A stretch of 64,000 nt of DNA from Chitinivibrionales bacterium (GTDB lineage: Bacteria > Fibrobacterota > Chitinivibrionia > Chitinivibrionales > WJKA01): NCBI GenBank assembly GCA_014728215.1, contig WJLZ01000215.1, positions 83,931-147,930 of the forward strand, read 5' to 3'. Below, piece by piece: positions 36,737-46,355 of this stretch. The position numbers and the translations under genes are program-made. Under the pieces are notes generated by a model. It saw only the letters and a program-made list of their open reading frames with translations. It made no database searches and had not been told where the DNA came from. Every line of letters begins with the position of its first letter. Position 1 is the first letter of the stretch.

Positions 36737-39700
36737 TCAACGGAGCGCTGTATCGGTTTTTTCCGGCTCGACAATCAGTACGGTAGGACATTCAAAATGC
36801 TCGAAAAGATCATCGGCAAAGGGATGATCCGAGCCACTGGCTTGAAACCGGTAATTCTGCTGGACCATATACATATTCTGCACATTGATTTGCCATTTTA
36901 CCGCCAGCGTCGAGCTGTTGATTTTATTCACCCGTGCAGCATCGATAAGCTTCATAAGGCCCCAGGCTCCACCGAATGAAAGATCTTGCGTAAAGTCATC
37001 CCCGATCTTTACCCGGAGTTGCGCACTCTGGGTACCACCAGGGGTGGGCCAGGAAATCCTGATCGTTTCACCGCCGGATGGCATATCGAAACTTTGACCA
37101 CTCACCACAATCTGAGCGGGATGTTTGTTGGTTGAAAGCGGAGAAACTGTCAACATGATAGTCCTCAATGTACCATCGTTTTTAAAATACACATCACGAA
37201 TCCGTTCTGCCGCCGAAAGACTCTGAGCGAGCTGAGGATTGAAATTCAAATTCAGACTTCCCAGCGACCGGACCATCCATCCCGATGAGGTTTTAATAAT
37301 GTAAGATGAAATCGTTCTGTCGTAAAATCCCCAGAATGTTCCTGTCGAGGGGCGGAAAAAGTCCATAACTTCGTCGAATGAAGCATCCTCCCCCCTCTTA
37401 TTAAAGGGATACCGGCCTGCAAGCCGGTTAGTAAAAGGCCTGACAATTTCCGATTGCCACTGCTTGTTAAGCGCGCGAGTCAGAACATCCGATGCCGAAA
37501 TACCGGTATATTCGATGGGAGTGATAAGAATACCCGTGAGTGATTCGGATAGTTTTTCGGGCATGCTTGCAAGGGCATTCTGAGTATACCGCCAACTTGC
37601 AAGAAGCGGATCGTCTTCTTTACCATTAAAAACAACAACGGCTTTATCGACGCCCTGTTCTTCAATAACCTTCAATTTTTCAACCAGGGTAAGAATCTGG
37701 TCCCGGTATCCCTGGAATCCACTGAGCGCGCCGCCGGTAGAACGAGTAAAGGTCCGAAAAGGTTCAAAGGCATCATCAAGCATTTCAAAGGGTGACTTGC
37801 GGGAAAAGGGTATCGATGATGCCATGCCTTCGGCTTTCTGGGCTTTGCGGGCATACTTCTTCGTTGCTTTTATTTTGCCTGCAGCTTCAAGGACCTTTCC
37901 CCCAGCCTCTTCTGCTTTATCGCCGGGCTTGAGAACGGTATACTCAGCCACTGCAGTGAACAGCTTTTCCATTTCGGATCCGGGATTTACAAGCTCCTGC
38001 ATTATCCGTGCGCATCGCGGGAGGTCACCAAAAGGTTCCATTCGAATCGATGTCAGAAAATCGAACCAGCGGGATTCGTAATCTTCAAGATATGCCGCAA
38101 CCATATCGCTGCGAAGTTTCTTTTTGTTAAGTGCCGATTCGGGGACTTCATCTTCCGAAAGTCCGATCACCCAGTCGATATTGTATGGATTCTTGCTCGC
38201 ATCGGTAATCGCATCCTGAACGTATTCTTCCCACCCCCCCTGGGTAAAGAGGCTGCTGATCGTCTTTTCACTCTTAAGAATTCCTTCCGCGCTCCGGTTG
38301 AGTATCTCATCCAGCGTCACCTCGGGTATCTCCTGTGAAATCCGGTTGATCACTGTTTCATAAAGACTCTGAGCGCTTGGAAGCCTCCTGAGCCGTCGCC
38401 TGGCCTGGGCAACGAGACGCTGGTTTTCCTGAATAAGAGGAAACTCCTGGCGTTTCAGATAAAAAAGGTACCGTCCAATATTATCCTGAAGATTGGTTTC
38501 GACAGACTGGGGAAGCCGGGAGCTTTTAAATGCCGCCAGGAGCGACCGCTTGACTGCTTCCTGAAGATGCATACGTAAAAAAATGGTATCGATATCCTTG
38601 GGACGATTAGCAACCGCTTCAGAAATTGAAAGATAGGTTTTCAATGATGCATACAATTCGGAATGTTCATCACCGGTCAATTCACCATAGGATTGGGTTC
38701 CACCTCTGATGGAATATTCGAGGTAGCGAACCGCAGGAACAACAATCAGTTTCTGTGCGCGTTTAAAATAGGCCGTTTTCAGCTCATCAAGCATGGCCTC
38801 CCCTTTATAGTATCCAAACCGGAGAATAAAGGGCGGATTAGTGTCTTCATATTTTTGGAGCCGGGCGATATTACTCGCTATAATACCCATTTCTTCATAA
38901 CGGTCGGGAAGTGAGCTTTTTGCACTCTCGAGCTTTGCAATATCCGACGAGATTTCGTTGAGCATTTTTGATGAATTTGAGCGGGCGATTGCAAAGAGGA
39001 TGCCCACAACAAGCGTTGCTGCAACAATCCCTCCCATCACTGCATAGTGACGGATCAATTCCTTGCGGGACCGGATATGGGTGGTCTTCACCAGCGTACG
39101 GTCGTGGACCATAATCTTCCGGAACAGAGGAAGAACAAAGGAAGATGCCACCCGGGGAGCGGAGGATTTGGAAGAACCGGTTTCAGGCTTGAACATTCGT
39201 TTGGGATTGAGCGGATGACTTGCAATGGTCATTCCCACATCCGCTTCGCTGAACGAGGGGCTATCCTGCTCCGACTGAACAGTCCGGCAACTGGTGAAAT
39301 AAAAACCTCTGAACAAAGGACGCCCCACATAGCTGCTTGGTTTGAACAGCTCGGTGACCAGCGCACCCAGTTTATCTCTCATTCCTTCAAAATGAATCAC
39401 AAAGCGACATATCATCCGTTTGCGGGCGCCGTCCTTTTCTTTGGAAAGCCGGTATAGACGTAAGTCGGTAAGTGATTTACATAACAGATTGAATTCTTCG
39501 GCAAAAGCAAAACGAGGCATCTGTTTCTGCTTTTCCACCGAAAAGGTAGCACCAAATACCTGATTTTCACTTCTCTCGAGTATATCTCTGAAATATTCAT
39601 TAAAACCCGGGATCTGATCTGCATAGTTAAAAAGAAGATAGACCGGAAATTCGATACCCCACAATTCAATAAGTTCGTCGATACGTCGGCGTAACTGCTT

Positions 39701-40351
39701 GGCAAGATCTCTTATCCCGGCATCATCATCGGTAGTGAGCACTTTATGAGCATTGACCACCAGCGCAACACCATCAACGGGCCGTTCGCTCCGAACTTTT
39801 GCCAGGGAAGCGGCAAGGGCCTGCCACTCATCTTTCCGCTCATCATCCATAACAGCACCCGGTGTATCAATCCACACTGCTTCATTGGCAAAACGCCATG
39901 AATTATGATCTCCCCCCTCAAGAACAAGACCATCAGCCTCAGAAGGATAGGATACCGGGAAATGGAGTCCGGAACCATTGAGAAGCGATGTTTTTCCGGT
40001 TCCTTTCAGTCCGCACAATAAGAACCATGGGCGTTCATACAATGTCGAGCGTTTCAACCAGCCCCGTGAGGTTGCGGTTTTCAAGTAGCGATGAACCGCC
40101 TCATCGGCTTCCCTGCTGAGTCGCTGGAACAAAATCCGGTTCCCTGAAAATCGGTGTTTTTTCTTACGCTTCTTCATCACCTTCGTAACGGCAATTGCAA
40201 TCCAGATGCCGTCGCCGATTAATAAGGGAAGCGCAATCACCCATCGGAGCCACGCAATTTTGGCAAAGGGACCACCGAGGAAAAGAGGAACAAGGGCGCC
40301 AATAAAAAGGATCGACCAGACAATAATGAGCCAGACAGGTATTTTTTTCAT
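36737..40351 (-). CDS. tssM: Type VI secretion membrane-complex protein TssM (IcmF)
   Basis: A 1204-residue inner-membrane protein of the type VI secretion trans-envelope complex. Two N-terminal membrane segments (about 5-60) precede a cytosolic NTPase-like domain with Walker A GLKGTGKTS and WIDTPGAVMDDER, then a third membrane segment (about 430-452, GGIVAATLVVGILFAIA) and a long periplasmic part ending in the TssM beta domain. The Walker motifs are intact, unlike some TssMs. Its start lies ten bases after the tssL stop, so the gene order tssK-tssL-tssM forms one operon read on the minus strand. Confidence 0.95.
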   Translation of the reverse strand: MKKIPVWLIIVWSILFIGALVPLFLGGPFAKIAWLRWVIALPLLIGDGIWIAIAVTKVMKKRKKKHRFSGNRILFQRLSREADEAVHRYLKTATSRGWLKRSTLYERPWFLLCGLKGTGKTSLLNGSGLHFPVSYPSEADGLVLEGGDHNSWRFANEAVWIDTPGAVMDDERKDEWQALAASLAKVRSERPVDGVALVVNAHKVLTTDDDAGIRDLAKQLRRRIDELIELWGIEFPVYLLFNYADQIPGFNEYFRDILERSENQVFGATFSVEKQKQMPRFAFAEEFNLLCKSLTDLRLYRLSKEKDGARKRMICRFVIHFEGMRDKLGALVTELFKPSSYVGRPLFRGFYFTSCRTVQSEQDSPSFSEADVGMTIASHPLNPKRMFKPETGSSKSSAPRVASSFVLPLFRKIMVHDRTLVKTTHIRSRKELIRHYAVMGGIVAATLVVGILFAIARSNSSKMLNEISSDIAKLESAKSSLPDRYEEMGIIASNIARLQKYEDTNPPFILRFGYYKGEAMLDELKTAYFKRAQKLIVVPAVRYLEYSIRGGTQSYGELTGDEHSELYASLKTYLSISEAVANRPKDIDTIFLRMHLQEAVKRSLLAAFKSSRLPQSVETNLQDNIGRYLFYLKRQEFPLIQENQRLVAQARRRLRRLPSAQSLYETVINRISQEIPEVTLDEILNRSAEGILKSEKTISSLFTQGGWEEYVQDAITDASKNPYNIDWVIGLSEDEVPESALNKKKLRSDMVAAYLEDYESRWFDFLTSIRMEPFGDLPRCARIMQELVNPGSEMEKLFTAVAEYTVLKPGDKAEEAGGKVLEAAGKIKATKKYARKAQKAEGMASSIPFSRKSPFEMLDDAFEPFRTFTRSTGGALSGFQGYRDQILTLVEKLKVIEEQGVDKAVVVFNGKEDDPLLASWRYTQNALASMPEKLSESLTGILITPIEYTGISASDVLTRALNKQWQSEIVRPFTNRLAGRYPFNKRGEDASFDEVMDFFRPSTGTFWGFYDRTISSYIIKTSSGWMVRSLGSLNLNFNPQLAQSLSAAERIRDVYFKNDGTLRTIMLTVSPLSTNKHPAQIVVSGQSFDMPSGGETIRISWPTPGGTQSAQLRVKIGDDFTQDLSFGGAWGLMKLIDAARVNKINSSTLAVKWQINVQNMYMVQQNYRFQASGSDHPFADDLFEHFECPTVLIVEPEKTDTALR

Positions 40352-40361
40352 GACGCCTCTA

Positions 40362-41105
40362 TCACATGGTTATGTGTCGAATATTTTCTACGATTTTTCC
40401 AACTTGAGAAGTGTTATTTACAAAAAGTAATCCGTACCAGAACCCGAGGGCCACGACACAGATAATTCCGACCAGCCACAGAGGCGCGGTGATTTTCCGG
40501 CCGTGTTTCTTGATAAGATTTGCCTTAGGGAAAGCGTGGGGAGAAAGATCCGAAGAAACCCGCAGCCCGGTTTTACGGAGGCGAGTCCCGAGTTCTTCCA
40601 TGACTTCAAGTCTCCCCTGTGCATTTGTTAATTTATATTTACCTTCAAACCCCAGAGAAAGACAGAGATAATAAATCTCGAGTATCTCTCTGTTTTTTTC
40701 AAAAGCGAGCATCAGTTTCTCGAGCTTGCGGTAAAATTCTTCACCCGCAATATTATGGCCGAAATAATCCAGTTGAAGAGGCCGGGAGAGCCAGAAATCC
40801 CTGCAGGGCCCGGGTATGCTCAACACGGTTTCATCAATGAGCCCGACCAGTGCATATTGAGCATCCTCCACCTGTTCTTCGGGTATCGAAATTGTTGCAC
40901 AATTCTTTTTGAAAAGAGTGAGATAATATCTGATAAGTTTTTTCAACGGCTCGGGTTCACCCAGATCCTCAGCTTCACGCATTCGAATGACAATAAGGAA
41001 AAGATCGGTACAAAGGCCCGAAACATTTTTTGGAGCCCCGATAGTCTTCGAAAGATCGAGGTTCATGGTCTGGGAGGCAAAGGTATCGACAAAAGAACCT
41101 TTCAT
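40362..41105 (-). CDS. tssL: Type VI secretion protein TssL (DotU/IcmH)
   Basis: A 247-residue inner-membrane protein. The cytosolic domain (about 20-190) carries the DotU pattern: FLIVIRMREAED, DAQYALVGLIDETVL and the LEIYYLCLSLGFEGKY signature. One membrane segment lies at about 209-230 and only 17 residues follow, so there is no OmpA-like peptidoglycan-binding extension; another protein must anchor the complex to the wall. AAAGGA precedes the ATG. Sixteen bases separate it from tssK. Confidence 0.94.
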   Translation of the reverse strand: MKGSFVDTFASQTMNLDLSKTIGAPKNVSGLCTDLFLIVIRMREAEDLGEPEPLKKLIRYYLTLFKKNCATISIPEEQVEDAQYALVGLIDETVLSIPGPCRDFWLSRPLQLDYFGHNIAGEEFYRKLEKLMLAFEKNREILEIYYLCLSLGFEGKYKLTNAQGRLEVMEELGTRLRKTGLRVSSDLSPHAFPKANLIKKHGRKITAPLWLVGIICVVALGFWYGLLFVNNTSQVGKIVENIRHITM

Positions 41106-41120
41106 AACCGTTATCCTTTC

Positions 41121-42473
41121 TTACTGCTTCAGGGCCACTATTTCCATTTGTAAATCGGTAAAAGTGTGAGGAAAATAAAATCCGATTGCCCCCACCGCCC
41201 GTATTTGATGCCACAGCTCCGACTGCTGATCGAAGGTAAAATACAGGAATCCCGGCTTGGTCGGAAGTTTCTCGGGCAGGTGCGATGTATGCATGAGCTG
41301 AACCCCGGGCATTGCAGAAGAGATAAGTATATCGAGCTTATCGGGAGAAGAAATTTTTATTGTTTGGAGCACGTTAACGATCAATTCCTTCTCCGGTGCG
41401 TTGGCACTGAAACCGAAATAGAATTTTGCCGTACTGAGAAGCTTGGGATCGGGGCCCTGGGCAACATAGGTCGACGGCTTAATCTGTTGAATCGGAAAGG
41501 GTACGGATCCTGCCGAAATATCGGCACCCAATACCGCCCGCATAATCTCTGCAAATCGTTCGAATGTGGCGGTCAGGTTTTGATGGTCGTAGCGGGGAAG
41601 ATTGTTTATCGCAACCTGTGATGAAAAGGTACAGAGAGCACCGGCGAACTGGGTCAACAATGCAAAAAGATCGTAGGGATGAATTCTGGGCGCCATATGA
41701 CTATGATTAAGAAGGGGGGTAAATGTATTCAGGGTCTGGAGGAGACGAAAAGCAGTTTCTTCTTTGCTGCCGAACTCGGCAAATCCGCCTTCGATCTGCC
41801 TTCTCCCCTGGGAAAGCGATGATATTTTTGCAAGCAGGAGTTCCAGAAGACCTCTGATCAATTCCATAAGATAAGAGGAACCGCTGATATGGAGAAGGGG
41901 TGGAATATACTTGTCTTTCAAGACAATCCTTCCTTCAGGATTCCTTACTAATTTTCCGATGGGAATCACCGAATAATTATCCTGCGATTCATCACCAAAA
42001 AGGGTGACAAAGTTATAATCGCCGAGATCAATCTCTTTTTTTTGCCCCCCAAACACTTCATCGGTTATGGCATGGGCTTTGGAACGATAGCGTACCGTGG
42101 CCTGTGTTTCTCCACCCACGAGCCCGACATTATCTTTGCCTTCAATTGCAACGGGCAATGCCAGAAAAACATCGAGCGACTGCAATTCGTGTGAAAAATG
42201 CTCCGAAAAGGATCGCGGAGCCGAAAGGTGCATTTTTTTCGGCATATCAAAAGAAGTGCCGTCGGGAAGGACCCCCGAACATCGGGTAAGTGTAAAGAGG
42301 TTATTCGCCAGTGCATCCTTGTCGATCGCAATCTCCGTAAGTCCATAATAATGGCTGAAATAGAGCTGAAGTCTGGTATTGGATTGGTCGAATATATGAC
42401 GCTCGGCCTGCTGAAAATGCTGCGGTTGCAAATACATGCCTTCTTTCCATATTACTTTATTGCCACCCAGCAC
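41121..42473 (-). CDS. tssK: Type VI secretion baseplate protein TssK
   Basis: A 450-residue baseplate component that links the tail to the TssL/TssM membrane complex. The N-terminus shows the hallmark VIWKEGMYLQPQHFQQAERH; the middle has EAFRLLQTLNTFTPLLNH-type helices, and the C-terminal domain ends LYFTFDQQSELWHQI. It starts at GTG 42471-42473 with GGGGAGG seven bases upstream, a strong ribosome site. It heads the tssK-L-M operon. The sheath, tube, spike and ClpV genes are not in the window and must be elsewhere if the system is complete. Confidence 0.95.
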   Translation of the reverse strand: MLGGNKVIWKEGMYLQPQHFQQAERHIFDQSNTRLQLYFSHYYGLTEIAIDKDALANNLFTLTRCSGVLPDGTSFDMPKKMHLSAPRSFSEHFSHELQSLDVFLALPVAIEGKDNVGLVGGETQATVRYRSKAHAITDEVFGGQKKEIDLGDYNFVTLFGDESQDNYSVIPIGKLVRNPEGRIVLKDKYIPPLLHISGSSYLMELIRGLLELLLAKISSLSQGRRQIEGGFAEFGSKEETAFRLLQTLNTFTPLLNHSHMAPRIHPYDLFALLTQFAGALCTFSSQVAINNLPRYDHQNLTATFERFAEIMRAVLGADISAGSVPFPIQQIKPSTYVAQGPDPKLLSTAKFYFGFSANAPEKELIVNVLQTIKISSPDKLDILISSAMPGVQLMHTSHLPEKLPTKPGFLYFTFDQQSELWHQIRAVGAIGFYFPHTFTDLQMEIVALKQ

Positions 42474-42594
42474 AGTATACCTCCCCTGGTTTTAATTAAC
42501 TATATTATTATCTTTATACTATTTTACTGGATTACTTCCAAAGCTATAAATATACACGTTTATTACTGCGTGAGAAAATAAAAAAGGAGCAATT

Positions 42595-43341
42595 ATGAAT
42601 TTTGTAGTCAGACCCTTGATCTGGTTGCCGATAGTATCTCTTTTTTTTGCAGCCTTTTCGGTGGGTGCTGAAGAAGGAACTCTGACGGTAAGGACCCAGC
42701 CTGAGGGTGTTGAAGTCTGGCTTGATGACAATTTTATCGGTGATTCTCCGATTCTGGAGAAAAAACTCAAGCCCGGACGGTACACCCTGAAAATAATCGA
42801 TCCTGTGCAGCACACCAGCCTCGTTGAAGAAGTCTTTATACAATCGGGTGAAGCAACGATTATCGAAAAGACGGTCAAAGGAAAATTCGGCTCCCTTCGT
42901 ATTACCTCCGATCCCGAAGGCGCCAATGTACATCTTACAACTACCCTTGGAAAGACCCCTCTGGCCAACGATTTCATGAACCCGGGTAAATACCGGTTGG
43001 AAATCGAGCATCCGAGCAAGCGGTTCAAGACCGAAACACAGGATATTGTTATCCACCGAGGGAAAACTGTAACTCTTAACAAATCACTGGAACGCCATAG
43101 TGTATTCGATACGAAAGCATTGGTACGCCTGGGTCTTGGCGCCGGAGCAATTGTGTCCTATATGTGGGCAATCATCGAACAGGGCAATGTCGGGCGAAAT
43201 GAAATCAAAGAAGAAAATGCTGATATTGAAGATATGGCAAATTATGAAGATTTACGAAAAAAAGCAGCCACAAAGCGTACTGTTGGAATTATTTTAGGTT
43301 CAGCTTGTGTGATAGGGTTTGAAATTGTCGCGTTTTTTTAA
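42595..43341 (+). CDS. PEGA-domain protein with C-terminal membrane segments
   Basis: A 248-residue exported protein. A signal peptide (1-24, ending SVGAEE) precedes two PEGA repeats (about 28-93, LTVRTQPEGVEVWLDD; and 97-165, LRITSDPEGANVHLTT). The C-terminus has two hydrophobic segments (about 178-195 and 226-248) around an acidic loop. PEGA domains are surface or envelope beta-folds of unclear ligand. AGGAG lies 8 bases before the ATG. It faces tssK across 121 bases and is followed 13 bases later by a Ser/Thr kinase, suggesting one operon tied to type VI secretion. Confidence 0.8.
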   Translation: MNFVVRPLIWLPIVSLFFAAFSVGAEEGTLTVRTQPEGVEVWLDDNFIGDSPILEKKLKPGRYTLKIIDPVQHTSLVEEVFIQSGEATIIEKTVKGKFGSLRITSDPEGANVHLTTTLGKTPLANDFMNPGKYRLEIEHPSKRFKTETQDIVIHRGKTVTLNKSLERHSVFDTKALVRLGLGAGAIVSYMWAIIEQGNVGRNEIKEENADIEDMANYEDLRKKAATKRTVGIILGSACVIGFEIVAFF

Positions 43342-43354
43342 TAAATTATAAAGT

Positions 43355-45322
43355 ATGAATTCCAATCAAAATAATGATGATATCGAAAAGACCTTTATTG
43401 AAGGGTCCGATGTCGAAAAACCTGCCGGGCAAACAGGCCTCCATTCGCTCAAAGCGGGTACCAAGATCAATGTTAATTCCGAACAGATAACCGCTGCATA
43501 TTCCCAAACGCAGATCGGCGCCAATGCCATTCTTCCCGAAGAAGAAGATGGTGTTCCCCTTGGTTCCGGTAAAATTGTGGGTGTCCTCGGCACTGGCGGC
43601 ATGGCAAAGGTATATAAAATATGGAATGAGAAGCTCGAAGTATTCCGTGCGGCAAAAATTCTCCTTCCCAATCAGCAGGGCGACCTGATGAACCGGTTTG
43701 AGACCGAAGCAAAAATCACCGCAAAACTTCACCATCCTAATATCGTCGAAATCTATAATGTCGGCGAATGGAATAATCTCCCCTTCCTTGAAATGGAGCT
43801 TATCGACGGTGATTCACTGGAACAGCTTATCAACAAGGAAGGGAAAATTCCCGAGACCGTATGCAGTGCAATCGCAATTTTTATCGCCCGCGCCCTCACC
43901 TATGCCCATGGCCAGGAATTCCTTCTTTACGGCAAGAATTATAATGGAGTTATCCATCGTGACCTGAAGCCGGCCAACATAATGATCGATAAAAACGGCA
44001 CGGTCAAATTAATGGACTTCGGTATTGCCCGTCCAACAGAAACCAGCTTTCATACTGTGGAGGGCGGTATTGTCGGCACCTTGCAGTATCTGGCGCCCGA
44101 ACAGATCGACGGCGAGGGAATCGATCACGGCGCCGACGTTTATGCACTTGGGGCAATCCTTTATGAGATGCTGACAGGAACGAAAACATTCCCGCAAAAA
44201 ACAATCACTAATCTCATGCAGAAAAAGGCCACCAACGAATATCGCAAATTCGATGATTTCGAATTCCGGGTAAATACCCAATTGTGCAAAATTGCACAGA
44301 AATGCCTCAGTGTATCAAAAAAAGATCGCTATGAGAGCGCCAAAGCCCTTCTGCAGGCGCTGGAGGCTGCCCACAAAACGCTGACCTCCGAAACTCCCGA
44401 AGAAATCATTATTCACTACCTTAAGGACCCCGATAGCCTCAAGACATCAGCCAAAGTCAACTTTTTTCGTTTTGTTAAACCCAAAATTTTGATTCCTGTT
44501 GGATTGGCGACGGTCCTTACAGCGTTAGTAATTGTGTTTATCCAAACGGGTCCGAAATTAGCAAAAAAAATGCCTGAATCGGAAGTGAACCAGAACACCA
44601 AAGCTCTTTCAGCGCAACAGGCTGCGGCAAAGACACCGGAGGCCCCCTTTGATCAGGAATTAAAACCGCTGGCACCGCAGAACAAACTTTCCGAAAAAGG
44701 ACCTTCTGAAAAGGAGAAAAATGTAACAAAATCGCCACCGCCAAAATCTCAGTCCGTAAAGCCCATCCCCCGACGCAGACGGCGGCCCGTTCAAAAGAAA
44801 CTGTCTCCTCGCGAAGAACTTAAGAAAAAGTATGATTCCGACGATCTGTTTACTATTGCCAAAAGAGCACTTGGTAAAAACAACTCTTCCGATGCCATTC
44901 TTGCCCTGGAAAATATGCCGGGAGATTCCAAAGAAAAGAGTATTTTCCTCCTCGAAGCATATGTTCAGGCGGGAAAAACAAAAGATGCGCTCTATATAGT
45001 CAACAGCCGGAAAATTAATGACGGGCAGTATGAGTTTCTTGCCGGCAAAACATATTATATGATTAATAACAATGCTCAGGCATTGAATCATTTTGATGAT
45101 GCTCTTCTCAAGCCCTGTGCAACACGAAACCGTAATGGTGTTCGCAATGATGCGCTCTATTATACGGCGCTTATTCGATCCAGACTTTATTCTGCTCGTC
45201 CATCCAGCGATAACCGAGGCCATGCACTTCAGGCTTGGCTGGTGGTAAAAAACTGTTATCGAAATAATACCAGCCACATCCGGTACAAAAAGGCGGTTGA
45301 ACAGTTGGCGTCAATAAAGTAA
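43355..45322 (+). CDS. Transmembrane Hanks-type Ser/Thr protein kinase
   Basis: A 655-residue kinase. Residues 1-68 are a polar, threonine-containing tail. The kinase domain (about 72-340) is complete: glycine loop GTGGMAKVYK, K101, HRDLKPANIM (D203), DFG at 221-223 and APEQ. A membrane span at about 376-397 is followed by a proline/lysine-rich linker and a TPR-like region (about 490-655) that would face the periplasm. The layout parallels PknB- and PpkA-type receptors; PpkA controls type VI secretion in Pseudomonas by phosphorylating an FHA protein, which is not seen here. A role in T6SS control is inferred from position. Confidence 0.9.
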   Translation: MNSNQNNDDIEKTFIEGSDVEKPAGQTGLHSLKAGTKINVNSEQITAAYSQTQIGANAILPEEEDGVPLGSGKIVGVLGTGGMAKVYKIWNEKLEVFRAAKILLPNQQGDLMNRFETEAKITAKLHHPNIVEIYNVGEWNNLPFLEMELIDGDSLEQLINKEGKIPETVCSAIAIFIARALTYAHGQEFLLYGKNYNGVIHRDLKPANIMIDKNGTVKLMDFGIARPTETSFHTVEGGIVGTLQYLAPEQIDGEGIDHGADVYALGAILYEMLTGTKTFPQKTITNLMQKKATNEYRKFDDFEFRVNTQLCKIAQKCLSVSKKDRYESAKALLQALEAAHKTLTSETPEEIIIHYLKDPDSLKTSAKVNFFRFVKPKILIPVGLATVLTALVIVFIQTGPKLAKKMPESEVNQNTKALSAQQAAAKTPEAPFDQELKPLAPQNKLSEKGPSEKEKNVTKSPPPKSQSVKPIPRRRRRPVQKKLSPREELKKKYDSDDLFTIAKRALGKNNSSDAILALENMPGDSKEKSIFLLEAYVQAGKTKDALYIVNSRKINDGQYEFLAGKTYYMINNNAQALNHFDDALLKPCATRNRNGVRNDALYYTALIRSRLYSARPSSDNRGHALQAWLVVKNCYRNNTSHIRYKKAVEQLASIK

Positions 45323-45446
45323 GCTGGTGCTCCAAAACCAAAAAGCATTTGTAAAATTTGAGTTTTAAAAATTATGCTATTTATATTTACTGCCTATTTC
45401 TGATATATTTTAAGGTGTAGACATCGTAAGGGAGTGTAACTCGATC

Positions 45447-46328
45447 ATGAAAAACTTTTTATTTGTCGTTTCAATACTGCTGTTTCCAGCGATTTTGCAG
45501 GCCCAGTCCTCACTCCAGGGTGAAATTACGGCAAAGACAATTACTGCTGCAGGAAACCCTTATATTATTGAAAAGGATCTTATTATCCCTGTGGGCAAAG
45601 AAGTGTTCATAGAGGCTGGTTGTGTGTTTTTATTCAATCCCTTTACCGGTATTCAAGTCAAAGGAAAACTGGTTGTTGAAGGTGAACCGGATAATCCGGT
45701 CGTGTTTACGTCAATAAACGATAATGATTTTAACCCCGACAGCCCTCAATTGGCGAACCCCTTCGACTGGAACGGGATTTTAGTGGGAAGAGAATCGGAA
45801 GGTGCATTTATGAAGCACTTCAAGCTTCGCTATTCGGTATACGGAATCAAAGGCCAAACACCCAGTATCATGATTCAAAACGGTAAACTGCGTCAGAACG
45901 GCCAGTTTCATTTTACCATCAACGACAAAATCCAGTATGTTCAGGATGGTATTCCTTTCTCATACGGCGTCGATAAATTCGATGATGACGATATCACCGG
46001 GTGGGGGCGTGGTACGAAAGATACTCCTCCAAAAGGAAAAGAGCGAGGCCGCAGCGGAAGAGAATCCAAACAGAAGAAAATTTTCCGCTTTGCTACTCTG
46101 GGAGTCGGCATTGCCGGACTTGGCGCAAGTGCAGTATATGGTGTTCTTGCATACAAAAGCAATAAGGAATGGTTTGAAATGGAAGATCTGGATCCTCAGA
46201 AAACTAAAGATTCAGATGCATTCGATAAAAAAGGGGAAGAGCGTAACAGGCGCATAATAGGCTCGGTGCTTTCAGGCACTGTCGGCCTTCTTGGCATGAC
46301 CGGATTCACCCTGACCTTTGTTTTTTGA
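45447..46328 (+). CDS. Exported beta-helix-like protein with C-terminal membrane segments
   Basis: A 293-residue protein without a firm family. A signal peptide (1-20, ending LQAQSS) precedes a region (about 30-150) with the turn pattern of right-handed beta-helices (LIIPVGKEVFIEAGCVFLF, IQVKGKLVVEGEPDNPVVFTSI). A polar linker (about 175-210) and two hydrophobic segments (about 212-232 and 272-293) follow. That tail resembles the one in the PEGA protein two genes upstream. It lies 124 bases after the kinase on the same strand. The three genes may form a module. Confidence 0.6.
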   Translation: MKNFLFVVSILLFPAILQAQSSLQGEITAKTITAAGNPYIIEKDLIIPVGKEVFIEAGCVFLFNPFTGIQVKGKLVVEGEPDNPVVFTSINDNDFNPDSPQLANPFDWNGILVGRESEGAFMKHFKLRYSVYGIKGQTPSIMIQNGKLRQNGQFHFTINDKIQYVQDGIPFSYGVDKFDDDDITGWGRGTKDTPPKGKERGRSGRESKQKKIFRFATLGVGIAGLGASAVYGVLAYKSNKEWFEMEDLDPQKTKDSDAFDKKGEERNRRIIGSVLSGTVGLLGMTGFTLTFVF

Positions 46329-46355
46329 TACCTTATTGCAACAATGCTTTTTTGA

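Noticed and set aside
42519..43082. 187-residue minus-strand frame across the tssK upstream gap and PEGA gene
   Set aside because: Antisense to the PEGA gene, whose repeats and signal peptide are clear.
44660..45277. 205-residue minus-strand frame under the Ser/Thr kinase gene
   Set aside because: Antisense shadow of the kinase C-terminal region without family features.
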